Positions 55,316 to 63,510 of a stretch of DNA of 64,000 bases are shown here, in pieces. The position numbers were made by a program, and so were the translations under genes. Every line of letters begins with the position of its first letter. Positions within the stretch are counted from its first letter, which is position 1. Below the pieces are notes generated by a model. That model was not told the DNA's origin. It did no database searches and worked only from the letters and a program-made list of their open reading frames with translations. This DNA comes from Mycobacterium conspicuum (GTDB lineage Bacteria; Actinomycetota; Actinomycetes; Mycobacteriales; Mycobacteriaceae), in NCBI RefSeq assembly GCF_010730195.1, contig NZ_AP022613.1:2046001-2110000 (forward strand), written 5' to 3'.

Positions 55316-56957
55316 CCTTCTGTAGGTCGGCGATCACCGCTTCGAGCTGACTGATGACGGCGAACCCCTCGAAGGCGAAGGCCAGGGGAATCAGGTAGGT
55401 GTCGGTGGCGATGGGTTGGCCGATGGCCGCGAGGAGGTTACCCGCTTGCAGGCCGGCCGCGAACAGGGTCAGGTCGTAGGCGGGCAGGCTGGTCAGCAGC
55501 GCATTGGCGACGTCGGCCGTGGGCAGCAGGATCTGGTAGGCGTCCGAGGCCGCCGCGGATAGGGCGTTGACCGCGTTGGAGATGCTGTCGGCGACCTTCA
55601 CGGGTGAGAACCCGGTGACGAGGGTGGCCGGGTTGGACAAGATGTTGGTCAAGTGCCCGCCGGAAGAGTGGCTCGTTATCGTGCTGGGCAGCAACGGCGC
55701 GTGGGGCGCCGCGAATTCAACGTGGATGTCGTGGTTGAAGGCGGCGATGCCCTGATGCGTTCCCGACGCAAGCAGGCCGGGCACTTTCGCGACGTCGCTC
55801 ATGCTGGGGAACAGGCCGAACTGGGTGGGCACGTTGGCGGGCCCGGTTGACCAGCCGTAGTTCGGGTCGCCGTAGCCCAGGTTGACCAGCACGCGCAGGT
55901 CCGGCTGGATGAGGTCGGCCAACGGGTTGCCCACGACGGGGATCGCGCGCAGCGGATCCAGCAACGGCAGATTCGCGGTGGGGATCATGTAGTAGTCGGT
56001 CATGGTGGGGCCCACCGTCGTCAGTGGAATCGCATTACTGATCTGAGTGGGGGTCAGGCTTTCATAGGTGGGGTGCACGTAGTAGATCCCGGCCAGCGAG
56101 TTGAGATCCGACAGGAAATCGATCGGGTAGCGCGGCACGTCGGCGAAGCCGTCGTACTCCTGGGTGTAAATGGTGGTCGGGTACAGATTGTCGGGCGTGG
56201 GGCCGTTGAACGTGATGCCCAGGGCCGGGATGCTCAGGCCGTTCAGCCGTTCGAAGAGGCCGCCGTTGGGATTGTTGGGATTGCCTGTCAGCACGAACGA
56301 GACGTCCGAACTCGGCACGTGCTCGGCCGCCAGCAGGGGCATCACCATCGACGAGATCGTCGAACTCTGCGACTCGCCTTTGACGACCACGAAGTTGCCC
56401 GCGGCGATCTGCTGCTGAATCGCCGTGTTGAGAATCTGGACGCCTTGGGCTTCGGACACGTCCAGCGTCAGACTCTTCACCCCGGTATAGAGCGCGTAAT
56501 TCCCTTCCGGCGTAAACAGAGCCTGCGGCGTGACATTCGGGAAAAGGGGCTTGACGAACAGATTGAAATTGGTGGTGACGAAGTGCTCGGTCGGGATCGG
56601 CTCGCCGCTGCCGCCGATGATCAATGCCACGCCGGAAGTGGGGTTGACGCGAGGCTGGGTCAGCAGACCGGCGCCGTTGGCCGCCTCGGTGTTGGCATAG
56701 GCGCCGGAATTGCCGGACAACGCGCGCACGAACTCGGCATGAAACGCCGCCGCCTGCGCGCCGAGCGTCTGGAAGGCCCGTCCATGCCCGGAAAACAGCT
56801 GTGCGACGGCCACCGACACCTCGTCCTCGGCGGCGGCCAGCATGTCCGTCGTTTGCGCCGCCGCGGCCGCGTTGGCCGCGTGGAGCGCTGAACCGATATT
56901 GGCCACATCCGTTGCCGCCGAAGCGATCATCTCCGGTGCCGCGGTCACGTACGACAT
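55305..56957 (-). CDS. PE family protein with PE-PPE serine hydrolase domain
   Basis: A 550-residue protein. The PE domain (1-95) has PE in 'AAPEMIASAATDVANIG'. From about residue 125 a PE-PPE (alpha/beta hydrolase) domain follows: 'IIGGSGEPIP', the nucleophile Ser196 in 'GESQS' (GxSxS is the accepted family variant), 'FVLTGNPNNPNGGLFER' and candidate Asp/His further on ('NHDIHVEF' region). It is expected to be exported by a type VII system and to hydrolyse lipid or short-chain esters. GGAGGTGG precedes ATG 56957. In M. tuberculosis dhaA occupies the place next to hisS. Confidence 0.9.
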   Translation of the reverse strand: MSYVTAAPEMIASAATDVANIGSALHAANAAAAAQTTDMLAAAEDEVSVAVAQLFSGHGRAFQTLGAQAAAFHAEFVRALSGNSGAYANTEAANGAGLLTQPRVNPTSGVALIIGGSGEPIPTEHFVTTNFNLFVKPLFPNVTPQALFTPEGNYALYTGVKSLTLDVSEAQGVQILNTAIQQQIAAGNFVVVKGESQSSTISSMVMPLLAAEHVPSSDVSFVLTGNPNNPNGGLFERLNGLSIPALGITFNGPTPDNLYPTTIYTQEYDGFADVPRYPIDFLSDLNSLAGIYYVHPTYESLTPTQISNAIPLTTVGPTMTDYYMIPTANLPLLDPLRAIPVVGNPLADLIQPDLRVLVNLGYGDPNYGWSTGPANVPTQFGLFPSMSDVAKVPGLLASGTHQGIAAFNHDIHVEFAAPHAPLLPSTITSHSSGGHLTNILSNPATLVTGFSPVKVADSISNAVNALSAAASDAYQILLPTADVANALLTSLPAYDLTLFAAGLQAGNLLAAIGQPIATDTYLIPLAFAFEGFAVISQLEAVIADLQKAIP

Positions 56958-57036
56958 GTCCACCTCCAAGCCGACTTTCCCTGAGCGTATGGCGCGGCGA
57001 CTTGACGAACCATCGCACAAATGTTCGAATGGATGG

Positions 57037-58077
57037 ATGCGTTGGGCTGGTCAGGCCGTCGCGGCGGACGACGGAGCACTTCCCGGCCTGCAGCGCATCG
57101 GCTTCGTCCGCAGTGTGCGGACGCCCGAGTTCGAGGGCATCACGTTTCACGAGGTGCTGTGCAAGTCCGCGCTGAACAAGGTGCCCAACGCGGCCGCATT
57201 GCCGTTTCGGTACACGGTCAACGGCTACCGCGGCTGCTCGCACGCCTGTCGCTACTGTTTCGCGCGGCCCACGCACGAATACCTGGAGTTCGACTGCGGC
57301 AACGACTTTGACACCCAGGTGGTGGTGAAGATCAACGTCGCCGAGGTGCTGCGTCGGGAGCTGCGCCGGCCGTCATGGCGGCGCGAGACCCACAAGACCG
57401 TCGCGCTGGGCACCAACACCGATCCCTACCAGCGTGCCGAGGGCCGCTACGCGCTGATGCCGGGCATCATCACCGCGCTCGCCGAATCCGGAACGCCGCT
57501 GTCGATTCTGACCAAGGGCACGCTGTTGCGCCGGGACCTGCCGCTTATCGCCCAAGCGGCGCAACACGTTCCGGTGTCGGTGGCGGTCTCGCTGGCCGTC
57601 GGTGACCCGGAGTTGCACCGCGAGGTCGAGCCGGGCACGCCGACACCGCAGGCGCGGCTGGGGCTGATCACCGCGATCCGCGACGCCGGGCTGGACTGCC
57701 ATGTGATGGTCGCACCCGTGCTGCCGCACCTCACCGACTCCGTCGAACACCTCGACGGGCTGTTGGGTCAGATCGCGGCCGCCGGCGCCACCGGCGTGAC
57801 GGTCTTCGGGTTGCACCTGCGCGGCTCCACCCGCGGCTGGTTCATGTCCTGGCTGGCCCGGGCGCATCCGGAACTGGTCGGCGCCTACCGCGAGTTGTAC
57901 CGCCGCGGCGCCTACCTGCCGCAGGACTACCGGGCGATGCTGGCCCGGCGCGCCGCTCCACTGATCGCGCGGCATCGGTTGGATGGTGATCGCCGCCCGT
58001 TTCCGCAGGGTCCGGAATTGGCGACACCGTCCCCGCCGGCGGCAACCCTGGAATCCGCTCAGCAGGTGCTTTTTTGA
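57037..58077 (+). CDS. Radical SAM protein, SplB-like, Rv2578c-like
   Basis: A 346-residue radical SAM enzyme. The cluster motif CxxxCxxC is 'CSHACRYC', in the context 'NGYRGCSHACRYCFARPTHE'; 'VALGTNTDPYQRAEG' follows as the SAM-site strand. It resembles the spore photoproduct lyase-like family (Rv2578c), but this genus does not make endospores of the Bacillus type and the substrate is unknown. ATG 57037 ('MRWAGQAV') agrees with the M. tuberculosis N-terminus. The PE-PPE gene is divergent, 79 bp away. Confidence 0.9.
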   Translation: MRWAGQAVAADDGALPGLQRIGFVRSVRTPEFEGITFHEVLCKSALNKVPNAAALPFRYTVNGYRGCSHACRYCFARPTHEYLEFDCGNDFDTQVVVKINVAEVLRRELRRPSWRRETHKTVALGTNTDPYQRAEGRYALMPGIITALAESGTPLSILTKGTLLRRDLPLIAQAAQHVPVSVAVSLAVGDPELHREVEPGTPTPQARLGLITAIRDAGLDCHVMVAPVLPHLTDSVEHLDGLLGQIAAAGATGVTVFGLHLRGSTRGWFMSWLARAHPELVGAYRELYRRGAYLPQDYRAMLARRAAPLIARHRLDGDRRPFPQGPELATPSPPAATLESAQQVLF

Positions 58078-58119
58078 CGTCGATAGCGCCCGTCTGAGCG
58101 CCGCTCGCCCCGGCTCGCG

Positions 58120-59688
58120 TCAGCCGCCGCGCGGCCTGGTCAGGGTGAACTCCTCGACCGTGGTCATCGCCCCGAACGAGCCGGTCACCGCGTAATGCGT
58201 TGCCTTGATCGACGTGTTGCCGCCCACCTCGCCGGGGTCGACGTCGAACGCGACGAAGCCGTAGGGATATTTGCGGTCGCGAAACGCCGACCACGGCGCG
58301 TTTTCCATGACATAGATCGGCTTTTTGTAGCCGAGGGCGGGATCGAATGCGCCGACGCCCGTGATCACCCGGCACCGTGGCTCGGGGAAGAGGAAGCCGT
58401 TGGACGTGAATGACGAACCGCCCCCGCCGATGACGAGGTGCACGGTGCCGCGCGTCGTGTCGATGACATCGTTGCGGGTGTCGACGGGAATCGGCGTGCG
58501 AGTGTCGTTGCCCTGCATCCCGCGCAGCGGATGCGACCGTTCGTAGTGGTGTTCGTGGCCGCACACCACCAGGTCGACCTGATACTGGTCGAACAGCGGC
58601 AACCATTCCTGGCGGATCCCCAGGTCGGCGCCGTTGGCCTTGTCGGCGGTGGAGATCGCCGTCTGATGCATGCACACCACCACCCAATCGACGTTCGGGT
58701 CGCGCCGGGCGTCGGCGAGTTCAGTTGCCAGCCAACGCTTTTGCTCTCCAGCCGAGTAGCCGTGCACGTAGAAGTTGCCGCCGTCCTGGAAGGCGACGTC
58801 GTCGTTGTTGAGGCTGATCACCCGCACCGAACCGGCGGTGAAGGAATACCACAGGCCGCGGGTCTGTGCGCTGGACCCGGCATCGGGTAGTTCAAAGTAC
58901 GCCTGGTATGCGCCGTAACCGATTGGCCCGTTACCCAATTCGTTCTCGTGGTTGCCCGCCGCCGGCATCCACGGCCGGTACCGTGCCGAGCGGGTGTTGT
59001 TCTCGAACCAGTCCGACCAGGTGCGGACCCGGTCGGTGGCCAGGTTGGCGTAGCACAGGTCCCCGTTGACCAGATTGAACAGCGGGGCCAGTCGCTCGAT
59101 CGCGACCGTGGTGTCCGCCGCCGCGGGTGAGCCGATATTGTCCGTGCCGTACCCGCCGCCGGGCAACTTCTCCACCGTCGGGGTGGACTGATCGCCGAAG
59201 CTGGTGAAACGCAAGGGTTTTCGTCCGGACGGCGCGGTTCGCACCGTGCCCAGCACCGGGGTCGTACCGTCGTGTGCCGCGGCGTAGACGTAGTCGGTGT
59301 CCGGGGTGAGGTTGGTCAGGCGGGCGTGGTTGACGCGGACCTCGGTGCCGGACTTGGCGTCCCGATAGGTCCGGGTTTCGGCCGCGACCGTGCTGCCGAA
59401 ACCGGAGGTGGGCGTGCCGAGCATCACTCGCGGATTGGCGACCGCCGCCGTCGTGTGCCAGGACACCACCACCTCGGTGGCGGCGTCGCGGCCGAACTGC
59501 AGATGCAGGCCACCCACCGGGGGAGCGCCGCTGCGGTCCGGCTGGTTCCAGACCGTGAGTCCGTGCGGGTGCGACCACACTATGGACGCCCCGGCCGCCC
59601 CGACGGCGGCACCCAGAACCGCCGAGGCCGCGCCCGTCGTCAGCAGCCCGCGCCGGGTGATGGCGTGTTCCGGCGGTTCGTCGGTCAT
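58120..59688 (-). CDS. TAT-exported metallophosphatase, purple acid phosphatase type, Rv2577-like
   Basis: A 522-residue exported phosphatase. The N-terminus 'ITRRGLLTTGAASAVLGAAV' is a twin-arginine signal. A fibronectin-like domain comes next, then the metallophosphoesterase with 'SFGDQST', 'NGDLCYAN', 'AAGNHENE', 'VVCMHQT' and 'CGHEHHYER' as metal-binding blocks. It should release phosphate from organic esters at the cell surface. It is transcribed away from the small secreted protein gene at 59737 with a dyad between them. Confidence 0.92.
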   Translation of the reverse strand: MTDEPPEHAITRRGLLTTGAASAVLGAAVGAAGASIVWSHPHGLTVWNQPDRSGAPPVGGLHLQFGRDAATEVVVSWHTTAAVANPRVMLGTPTSGFGSTVAAETRTYRDAKSGTEVRVNHARLTNLTPDTDYVYAAAHDGTTPVLGTVRTAPSGRKPLRFTSFGDQSTPTVEKLPGGGYGTDNIGSPAAADTTVAIERLAPLFNLVNGDLCYANLATDRVRTWSDWFENNTRSARYRPWMPAAGNHENELGNGPIGYGAYQAYFELPDAGSSAQTRGLWYSFTAGSVRVISLNNDDVAFQDGGNFYVHGYSAGEQKRWLATELADARRDPNVDWVVVCMHQTAISTADKANGADLGIRQEWLPLFDQYQVDLVVCGHEHHYERSHPLRGMQGNDTRTPIPVDTRNDVIDTTRGTVHLVIGGGGSSFTSNGFLFPEPRCRVITGVGAFDPALGYKKPIYVMENAPWSAFRDRKYPYGFVAFDVDPGEVGGNTSIKATHYAVTGSFGAMTTVEEFTLTRPRGG

Positions 59689-59697
59689 CTTGCTTTC

Positions 59698-59714
59698 TTA
59701 CCGGAAGCCGGTAA
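59698..59714. promoter_or_regulatory. 17 bp dyad in divergent phosphatase/secreted-protein promoter region
   Basis: TTACCGG-AAG-CCGGTAA is a perfect dyad with 7 bp arms; a further half-site CCGGTA follows at 59720-59725. It lies in the 48 bp between the divergent starts at 59688 and 59737. The regulator is not known. Confidence 0.5.
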
Positions 59715-59736
59715 CAAATCCGGTAGCGTTTTCGAT

Positions 59737-60174
59737 ATGACGAGCGTGCGAAAAGTAGCCAGCGAGGTCTCGACAGCCGCGTTCGCCGCGGGTCTGGTGC
59801 TCGGCGCACTGCCCGCGATCGCGCACGCGGATGGTCACCAGGTCACCTACACGATCACCGCCACCGGCAATCTGACCGGCCAGGTTCGCTATATGAACAG
59901 CGATCCACCCAACCAGGCGGCCTTCAACAACAACTCGTCGCAGTACATGACCACCACGCAGGCCGCCTTCACGGCGGGGCAGCCGTTGGTCTACAACGCC
60001 ACGCTGGCCAACCCGAACCAGTGGGCGTACATCAACGCCAGCGGCGGCTGCCACTGGCCGGACTGCGGCTCGGGGGCCACCCCCGAGCTGCAGTGCCAGA
60101 TCGCGGTCGACGGCCAGGTGGTGGTGACACAGAACGCCACCACCGGCGTGACGTGCTCGACGCGGCCCTGGTAG
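59737..60174 (+). CDS. Small secreted protein, Rv2576c-like
   Basis: A 145-residue protein with a Sec signal peptide ('VSTAAFAAGLVLGALPAIAHA', cleavage after AHA). The mature part has 'VTYTITATGNLTGQVRYM', typical of a family of small mycobacterial secreted beta-rich proteins (MmpS-like length and fold, but without its membrane anchor), and four Cys in 'GGCHWPDCG', 'LQCQ' and 'TCSTRPW' that probably form disulfides. Function is unknown. No obvious ribosome site precedes ATG 59737. Confidence 0.85.
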   Translation: MTSVRKVASEVSTAAFAAGLVLGALPAIAHADGHQVTYTITATGNLTGQVRYMNSDPPNQAAFNNNSSQYMTTTQAAFTAGQPLVYNATLANPNQWAYINASGGCHWPDCGSGATPELQCQIAVDGQVVVTQNATTGVTCSTRPW

Positions 60175-60179
60175 GCGGG

Positions 60180-60698
60180 TCACGGCCGTTGCGGATGCGC
60201 AACGACGACGACGTGCGCCGGCGCGGCGCCGACACCGCGGATCTGGTGGCCGACTGACGCGTCGAAGTAGGCGCTGTCGCCGGTGTTGAGCGTGATGGTC
60301 TGGTCGCCGTAATCCAGCTCGATGGTCCCGGCGTGCACGAAGACGAATTCCTGGCCCGCGTGCTCGGGACGCGGGTCGTCGGCCAAGCCCGCCCCCGGGC
60401 GAACGACGAACGGCGACATCGACTTCCCGAGCAGGCCCGAGGCCAGCACTCGGTAGCGCTGCCCGCCGTCCGCGTCGGCCCGGTCGACGGTGATCTTCTC
60501 CTGCGTTGCCTCGTCCGAGAACAGTCGCCCGACGTCGACGTCGAGCGCCTTGGCGACCTTCAGCGCCACCGCGATCGACGGCGTGCTCTGCCGGCGCTCG
60601 ATCTTGGACAGGTAGCTCTTGGTCAGCCCGGTCTGCTCGGCCAGCGCCTGCAGGGTCAGGCCGCGCTGCCTGCGGACGGCGCGCAGTAGTGCGGTCAC
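60180..60698 (-). CDS. XRE-cupin transcriptional regulator
   Basis: A 172-residue regulator with an N-terminal XRE helix-turn-helix ('LTLQALAEQTGLTKSYLSKI') and a C-terminal cupin ('HAGQEFVFVHAGTIELDYGD') that would bind a small effector. It diverges from the aldolase gene; a GACACA...TGTGTC repeat lies between them. This suggests control of the aldolase-DHDPS-like genes in response to their substrate. GGGAGG precedes GTG 60698. Confidence 0.9.
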   Translation of the reverse strand: MTALLRAVRRQRGLTLQALAEQTGLTKSYLSKIERRQSTPSIAVALKVAKALDVDVGRLFSDEATQEKITVDRADADGGQRYRVLASGLLGKSMSPFVVRPGAGLADDPRPEHAGQEFVFVHAGTIELDYGDQTITLNTGDSAYFDASVGHQIRGVGAAPAHVVVVAHPQRP

Positions 60699-60716
60699 CG
60701 ACGACCTCCCGCGTAA

Positions 60717-60749
60717 GACACAAGGTTTCCTATCGAGCTATAGTGTGTC
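60717..60749. promoter_or_regulatory. Divergent operator/promoter of the aldolase module
   Basis: GACACA (60717-60722) and TGTGTC (60744-60749) are inverted repeats 21 bp apart. TATAGT (60739-60744) is a good -10 box; transcription would start close to ATG 60754, so the aldolase mRNA may be leaderless. Confidence 0.45.
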
Positions 60750-60753
60750 ACAT

Positions 60754-61539
60754 ATGGCCACCACGTTCTCGCGATCGAAGACCGAGCTGATGCGTCGCGC
60801 GCAGGAGCAGTTGCGCGCGAACGTCGCCGATTCGTCGTTGACCACCCGGCAGAAGCTGGCGCTGACCTGCCGCGCCCTGTTCGACGCCGGCCATGATTCG
60901 GGCCTGGCGGGACAGATCACCGCCCGCGCCGAGGAGCCCGGCACCTACTACACCCAGCGGCTCGGGCTGGGCTTCGACGAGATCACCGACGCCAATCTGC
61001 TGGTGGTCGACGAGGACCTCAACGTGCTCGATGGGGACGGAATTCCCAACCCCGCCAACCGTTTTCACAGCTGGATCTATCGCGCCCGGCCCGATGTGCG
61101 GTGCATCGTGCACACCCACGCCTTTCATGTGGCCGCGCTGTCGATGCTGGAGGTTCCGCTGATCGTCTCGCACATGGACACCACACCGCTGTACGACGAC
61201 TGCGCGTTTCTCGCCAACTGGCCCGGCGTCCCGGTCGGCAACGAGGAAGGCGAGATCATCAGCGCCGCGCTCGGTGACAAGAAGGCCGTCCTGCTGGCCC
61301 ATCACGGGCAGGTGATCGCCGGCGCCAGCATCGAAGAGGCCTGCTCGCTGGGCATCCTGATCGAGCGTGCCGCCAAATTGCAACTGGCCGCCATGGCCGC
61401 GGGCACGGTGAAGGAGCTGCCCGAGCAGCTGGCCCGCGAGGCCCACGACTGGACGCTGACACCCGCGCGCAGCCGGGCGAATTTCGCCTACTACGCCCGC
61501 CGGGCGCTGGCCCGGCATCCGGGCGTCCTGTCCGGCTAA
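60754..61539 (+). CDS. Class II aldolase/adducin family protein
   Basis: A 261-residue class II aldolase-like protein. Zinc ligands are visible in 'CIVHTHAFHV' and 'LLAHHGQVIAG', and the acidic catalytic region in 'GNEEGEI'. Relatives are L-fuculose phosphate aldolase and related decarboxylases; the true substrate is not determined. It is followed by a DHDPS-like gene 36 bp later, so the pair may act in one degradative path for a sugar acid or hydroxy-keto acid. Confidence 0.87.
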   Translation: MATTFSRSKTELMRRAQEQLRANVADSSLTTRQKLALTCRALFDAGHDSGLAGQITARAEEPGTYYTQRLGLGFDEITDANLLVVDEDLNVLDGDGIPNPANRFHSWIYRARPDVRCIVHTHAFHVAALSMLEVPLIVSHMDTTPLYDDCAFLANWPGVPVGNEEGEIISAALGDKKAVLLAHHGQVIAGASIEEACSLGILIERAAKLQLAAMAAGTVKELPEQLAREAHDWTLTPARSRANFAYYARRALARHPGVLSG

Positions 61540-61575
61540 ACCCCAGTCCGCCAACAGAATTCGAGGAGCCCGTTC

Positions 61576-62451
61576 GTGCCCGACATCCACGGCATCATCG
61601 CCTACCCGGTGACCCCGTTCAGCACCGATGCCGCGGGCATCGACACCGCGCGGCTGGCCGCGCTCGTCGAGCGGCTGGTGTCCGCCGGCGTGCATGCGAT
61701 CGCCCCGTTGGGCAGCACCGGCGAACTGGCCTACCTCGACGAGCCCGAGTTCGACACCGTGGTCGACACCACGATCGCGACCGTCGACTCTCGGCTGCCG
61801 GTCGTCGTCGGGGTGTCAGATGTGACCACCGCCAAGACGATTCGGCGCGCCCGGTATGCCGAGAAGGCCGGAGCCGACGCGGTGATGATCCTGCCGGTGT
61901 CCTATTGGAAGCTCACCGAACGGGAAATCGCCCAGCACTACCGCAGCATCGGCGACGGCATCGGGATCCCGATCATGGCCTACAACAACCCCGCCACCAG
62001 CGGCGTGGACATGCGCCCCGAACTGCTGGTCGAGATGTTCGAAACCATCGACAACGTCACCATGGTCAAGGAGTCCACCGGTGACCTGTCCCGCATGGAG
62101 CGCATCGCCGAACTGTCCGGCGGCCGGCTCCCGTTCTACAACGGCAGCAACCCGCTGGTGCTGGACGCGCTGCGCGCCGGCGCCTCCGGATGGTGCACGG
62201 CCGCACCGAATTTGCGGCCGCAACCGTGCATCGATCTGTACGACGCCGTGCGCGCCGGCGATCTGGACAAGGCGCAGGTTCTGTACGACGACCTCAAGCC
62301 GCTGCTGGAGTTTATCGTCGCGGGCGGCCTGGCCACCACGGTCAAGGCCGGGCTGGAGCTGCTCGGCGTTCCGGCCGGGGATCCGCGCCCACCGCTGCTG
62401 CCGCTCGATGACGCGGGCCGCGCCCAGTTGCAGGACCTGCTGCCGGCCTAG
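61576..62451 (+). CDS. Dihydrodipicolinate synthase family lyase
   Basis: A 291-residue class I aldolase of the DHDPS/N-acetylneuraminate lyase superfamily. 'PLGSTGELAYLDEPEF' is the GxxGE-type motif, the catalytic Tyr is in 'IMAYNNPA' and the Schiff-base Lys in 'MVKESTGD'. It is unlikely to be the lysine-biosynthetic DapA: the context is a catabolic-looking module with an aldolase and XRE-cupin regulator. GAGGAG precedes GTG 61576. The 3' end overlaps the convergent peptidase gene by 4 bp. Confidence 0.9.
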   Translation: MPDIHGIIAYPVTPFSTDAAGIDTARLAALVERLVSAGVHAIAPLGSTGELAYLDEPEFDTVVDTTIATVDSRLPVVVGVSDVTTAKTIRRARYAEKAGADAVMILPVSYWKLTEREIAQHYRSIGDGIGIPIMAYNNPATSGVDMRPELLVEMFETIDNVTMVKESTGDLSRMERIAELSGGRLPFYNGSNPLVLDALRAGASGWCTAAPNLRPQPCIDLYDAVRAGDLDKAQVLYDDLKPLLEFIVAGGLATTVKAGLELLGVPAGDPRPPLLPLDDAGRAQLQDLLPA

Positions 62452-63332
62452 CCCAGGTCCGGCGCCGAGAACGTGTCGCACTGTTTGGGATCACCGGTCT
62501 GATAGCCCACGGTGAACCAGTGCTGGCGTTGCTCGGAGGAACCATGCGTCCAGGACTCGGGGTTGGTGTGTCCCGTCGTCTCGCGCTGGATGCGGTCGTC
62601 GCCCACCGAGGCGGCGGCCGACAGCGCGTCGGCAATATCCTTGTCGCTCAACGGCTCTAGGTAGGGCACGCCGGTGCTCTCCTGCTTGACCGTGGATGCG
62701 TAGTGCGCCCAGATCCCGGCGTAGCAGTCCGCCTGCAGCTCGGTGCGCACGCCGTTACCCCCGGCGCCCTGCGCGCCCTGCTGCGCGCGCCCGAGGATGC
62801 CCTGCAGGTTCTGCACGTGATGGCCGTATTCGTGCGCCACCACGTATTCCTCCGCGAAAGGCCCACCGCTGGAATGGAATCGGTCCACCAGCTCCTTGAA
62901 AAAGTCGGTGTCGAAATACGCCGTCTTGTCCACCGGGCAGTAGAACGGCCCCACCGCGGTGCTGGCGGCCCCGCACCCGGTGTTGACGTGGCCGACGAAC
63001 AGCACCACACGCGGGCGGGTGTAGCGCGGCATTAGCTGCTTCCACACCGCGTCCACGGAATTTCCGGTCGCCACCACGCGGCACTGCACGTACTTGTTCG
63101 CGTCGGCCCCGGTCTTGCACAGGCTCAGGTCGAAACCGGGCGACGTGACGTCCTTGGTGCTCATCTGCTGCTGGTTGACCACCCGACCGGGATCGACCCC
63201 CAAAAACAGGGCGACCAGCACGATCAATAGCCCGCCGAAGCCGCCCCCGATCGCGATCGGCCCTCCGAAGCCGCCGCCGCCGGACGACGAGGCGGTGCTG
63301 GTGTCGATCTGCATACCCTCGTTGAAGGTCAT
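62448..63332 (-). CDS. Neutral zinc metallopeptidase, YpfJ family, Rv2575-like
   Basis: A 294-residue membrane-anchored protein. A Gly-rich N-terminus leads into one helix ('GGLLIVLVALFLGV'), and the outer domain carries 'HEYGHH' (HExxH) and a downstream Glu ('LQADCYAGIWAH'). Four Cys could form disulfides ('LCKTGADANKYVQC', 'TGCGAAS'). It is predicted to be a zinc-dependent peptidase facing the envelope; its substrates are unknown. ATG 63332 is the start. Confidence 0.92.
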   Translation of the reverse strand: MTFNEGMQIDTSTASSSGGGGFGGPIAIGGGFGGLLIVLVALFLGVDPGRVVNQQQMSTKDVTSPGFDLSLCKTGADANKYVQCRVVATGNSVDAVWKQLMPRYTRPRVVLFVGHVNTGCGAASTAVGPFYCPVDKTAYFDTDFFKELVDRFHSSGGPFAEEYVVAHEYGHHVQNLQGILGRAQQGAQGAGGNGVRTELQADCYAGIWAHYASTVKQESTGVPYLEPLSDKDIADALSAAASVGDDRIQRETTGHTNPESWTHGSSEQRQHWFTVGYQTGDPKQCDTFSAPDLG

Positions 63333-63411
63333 CGCACGCTCCCGAGATCTGGTGGTCGAATCAGCCTAGCCGGGTTTGCTCTGCGAGCTCTGACAAAGCC
63401 GGGCGGTTGAT

Positions 63412-63480
63412 TGTGAATCCCTGGCTTTGAGTGTGCACTGACGGCGGCCGGCGCGCGCGTTTCGGCGCCCAGGATTCACA
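63412..63480. repeat. 69 bp intergenic inverted-repeat element
   Basis: TGTGAATCC (63412-63420) and GGATTCACA (63472-63480) are exact reverse complements with a second near-pair CTGG/CCCAG inside. It lies in the 178 bp between the peptidase and ketopantoate reductase genes, resembling in layout but not in sequence the 60 bp elements elsewhere. Confidence 0.45.
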
Positions 63481-63510
63481 CGCACTCGATGTCGCCGGAC
63501 CTAACGCCGA

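Noticed and set aside
57037..58077. Assignment as spore photoproduct lyase
   Set aside because: Only the radical SAM core supports this, and mycobacteria are not known to make Bacillus-type endospores.
61576..62451. Assignment as dapA of lysine biosynthesis
   Set aside because: The context is a regulator-aldolase module; superfamily membership alone does not support the DapA role.
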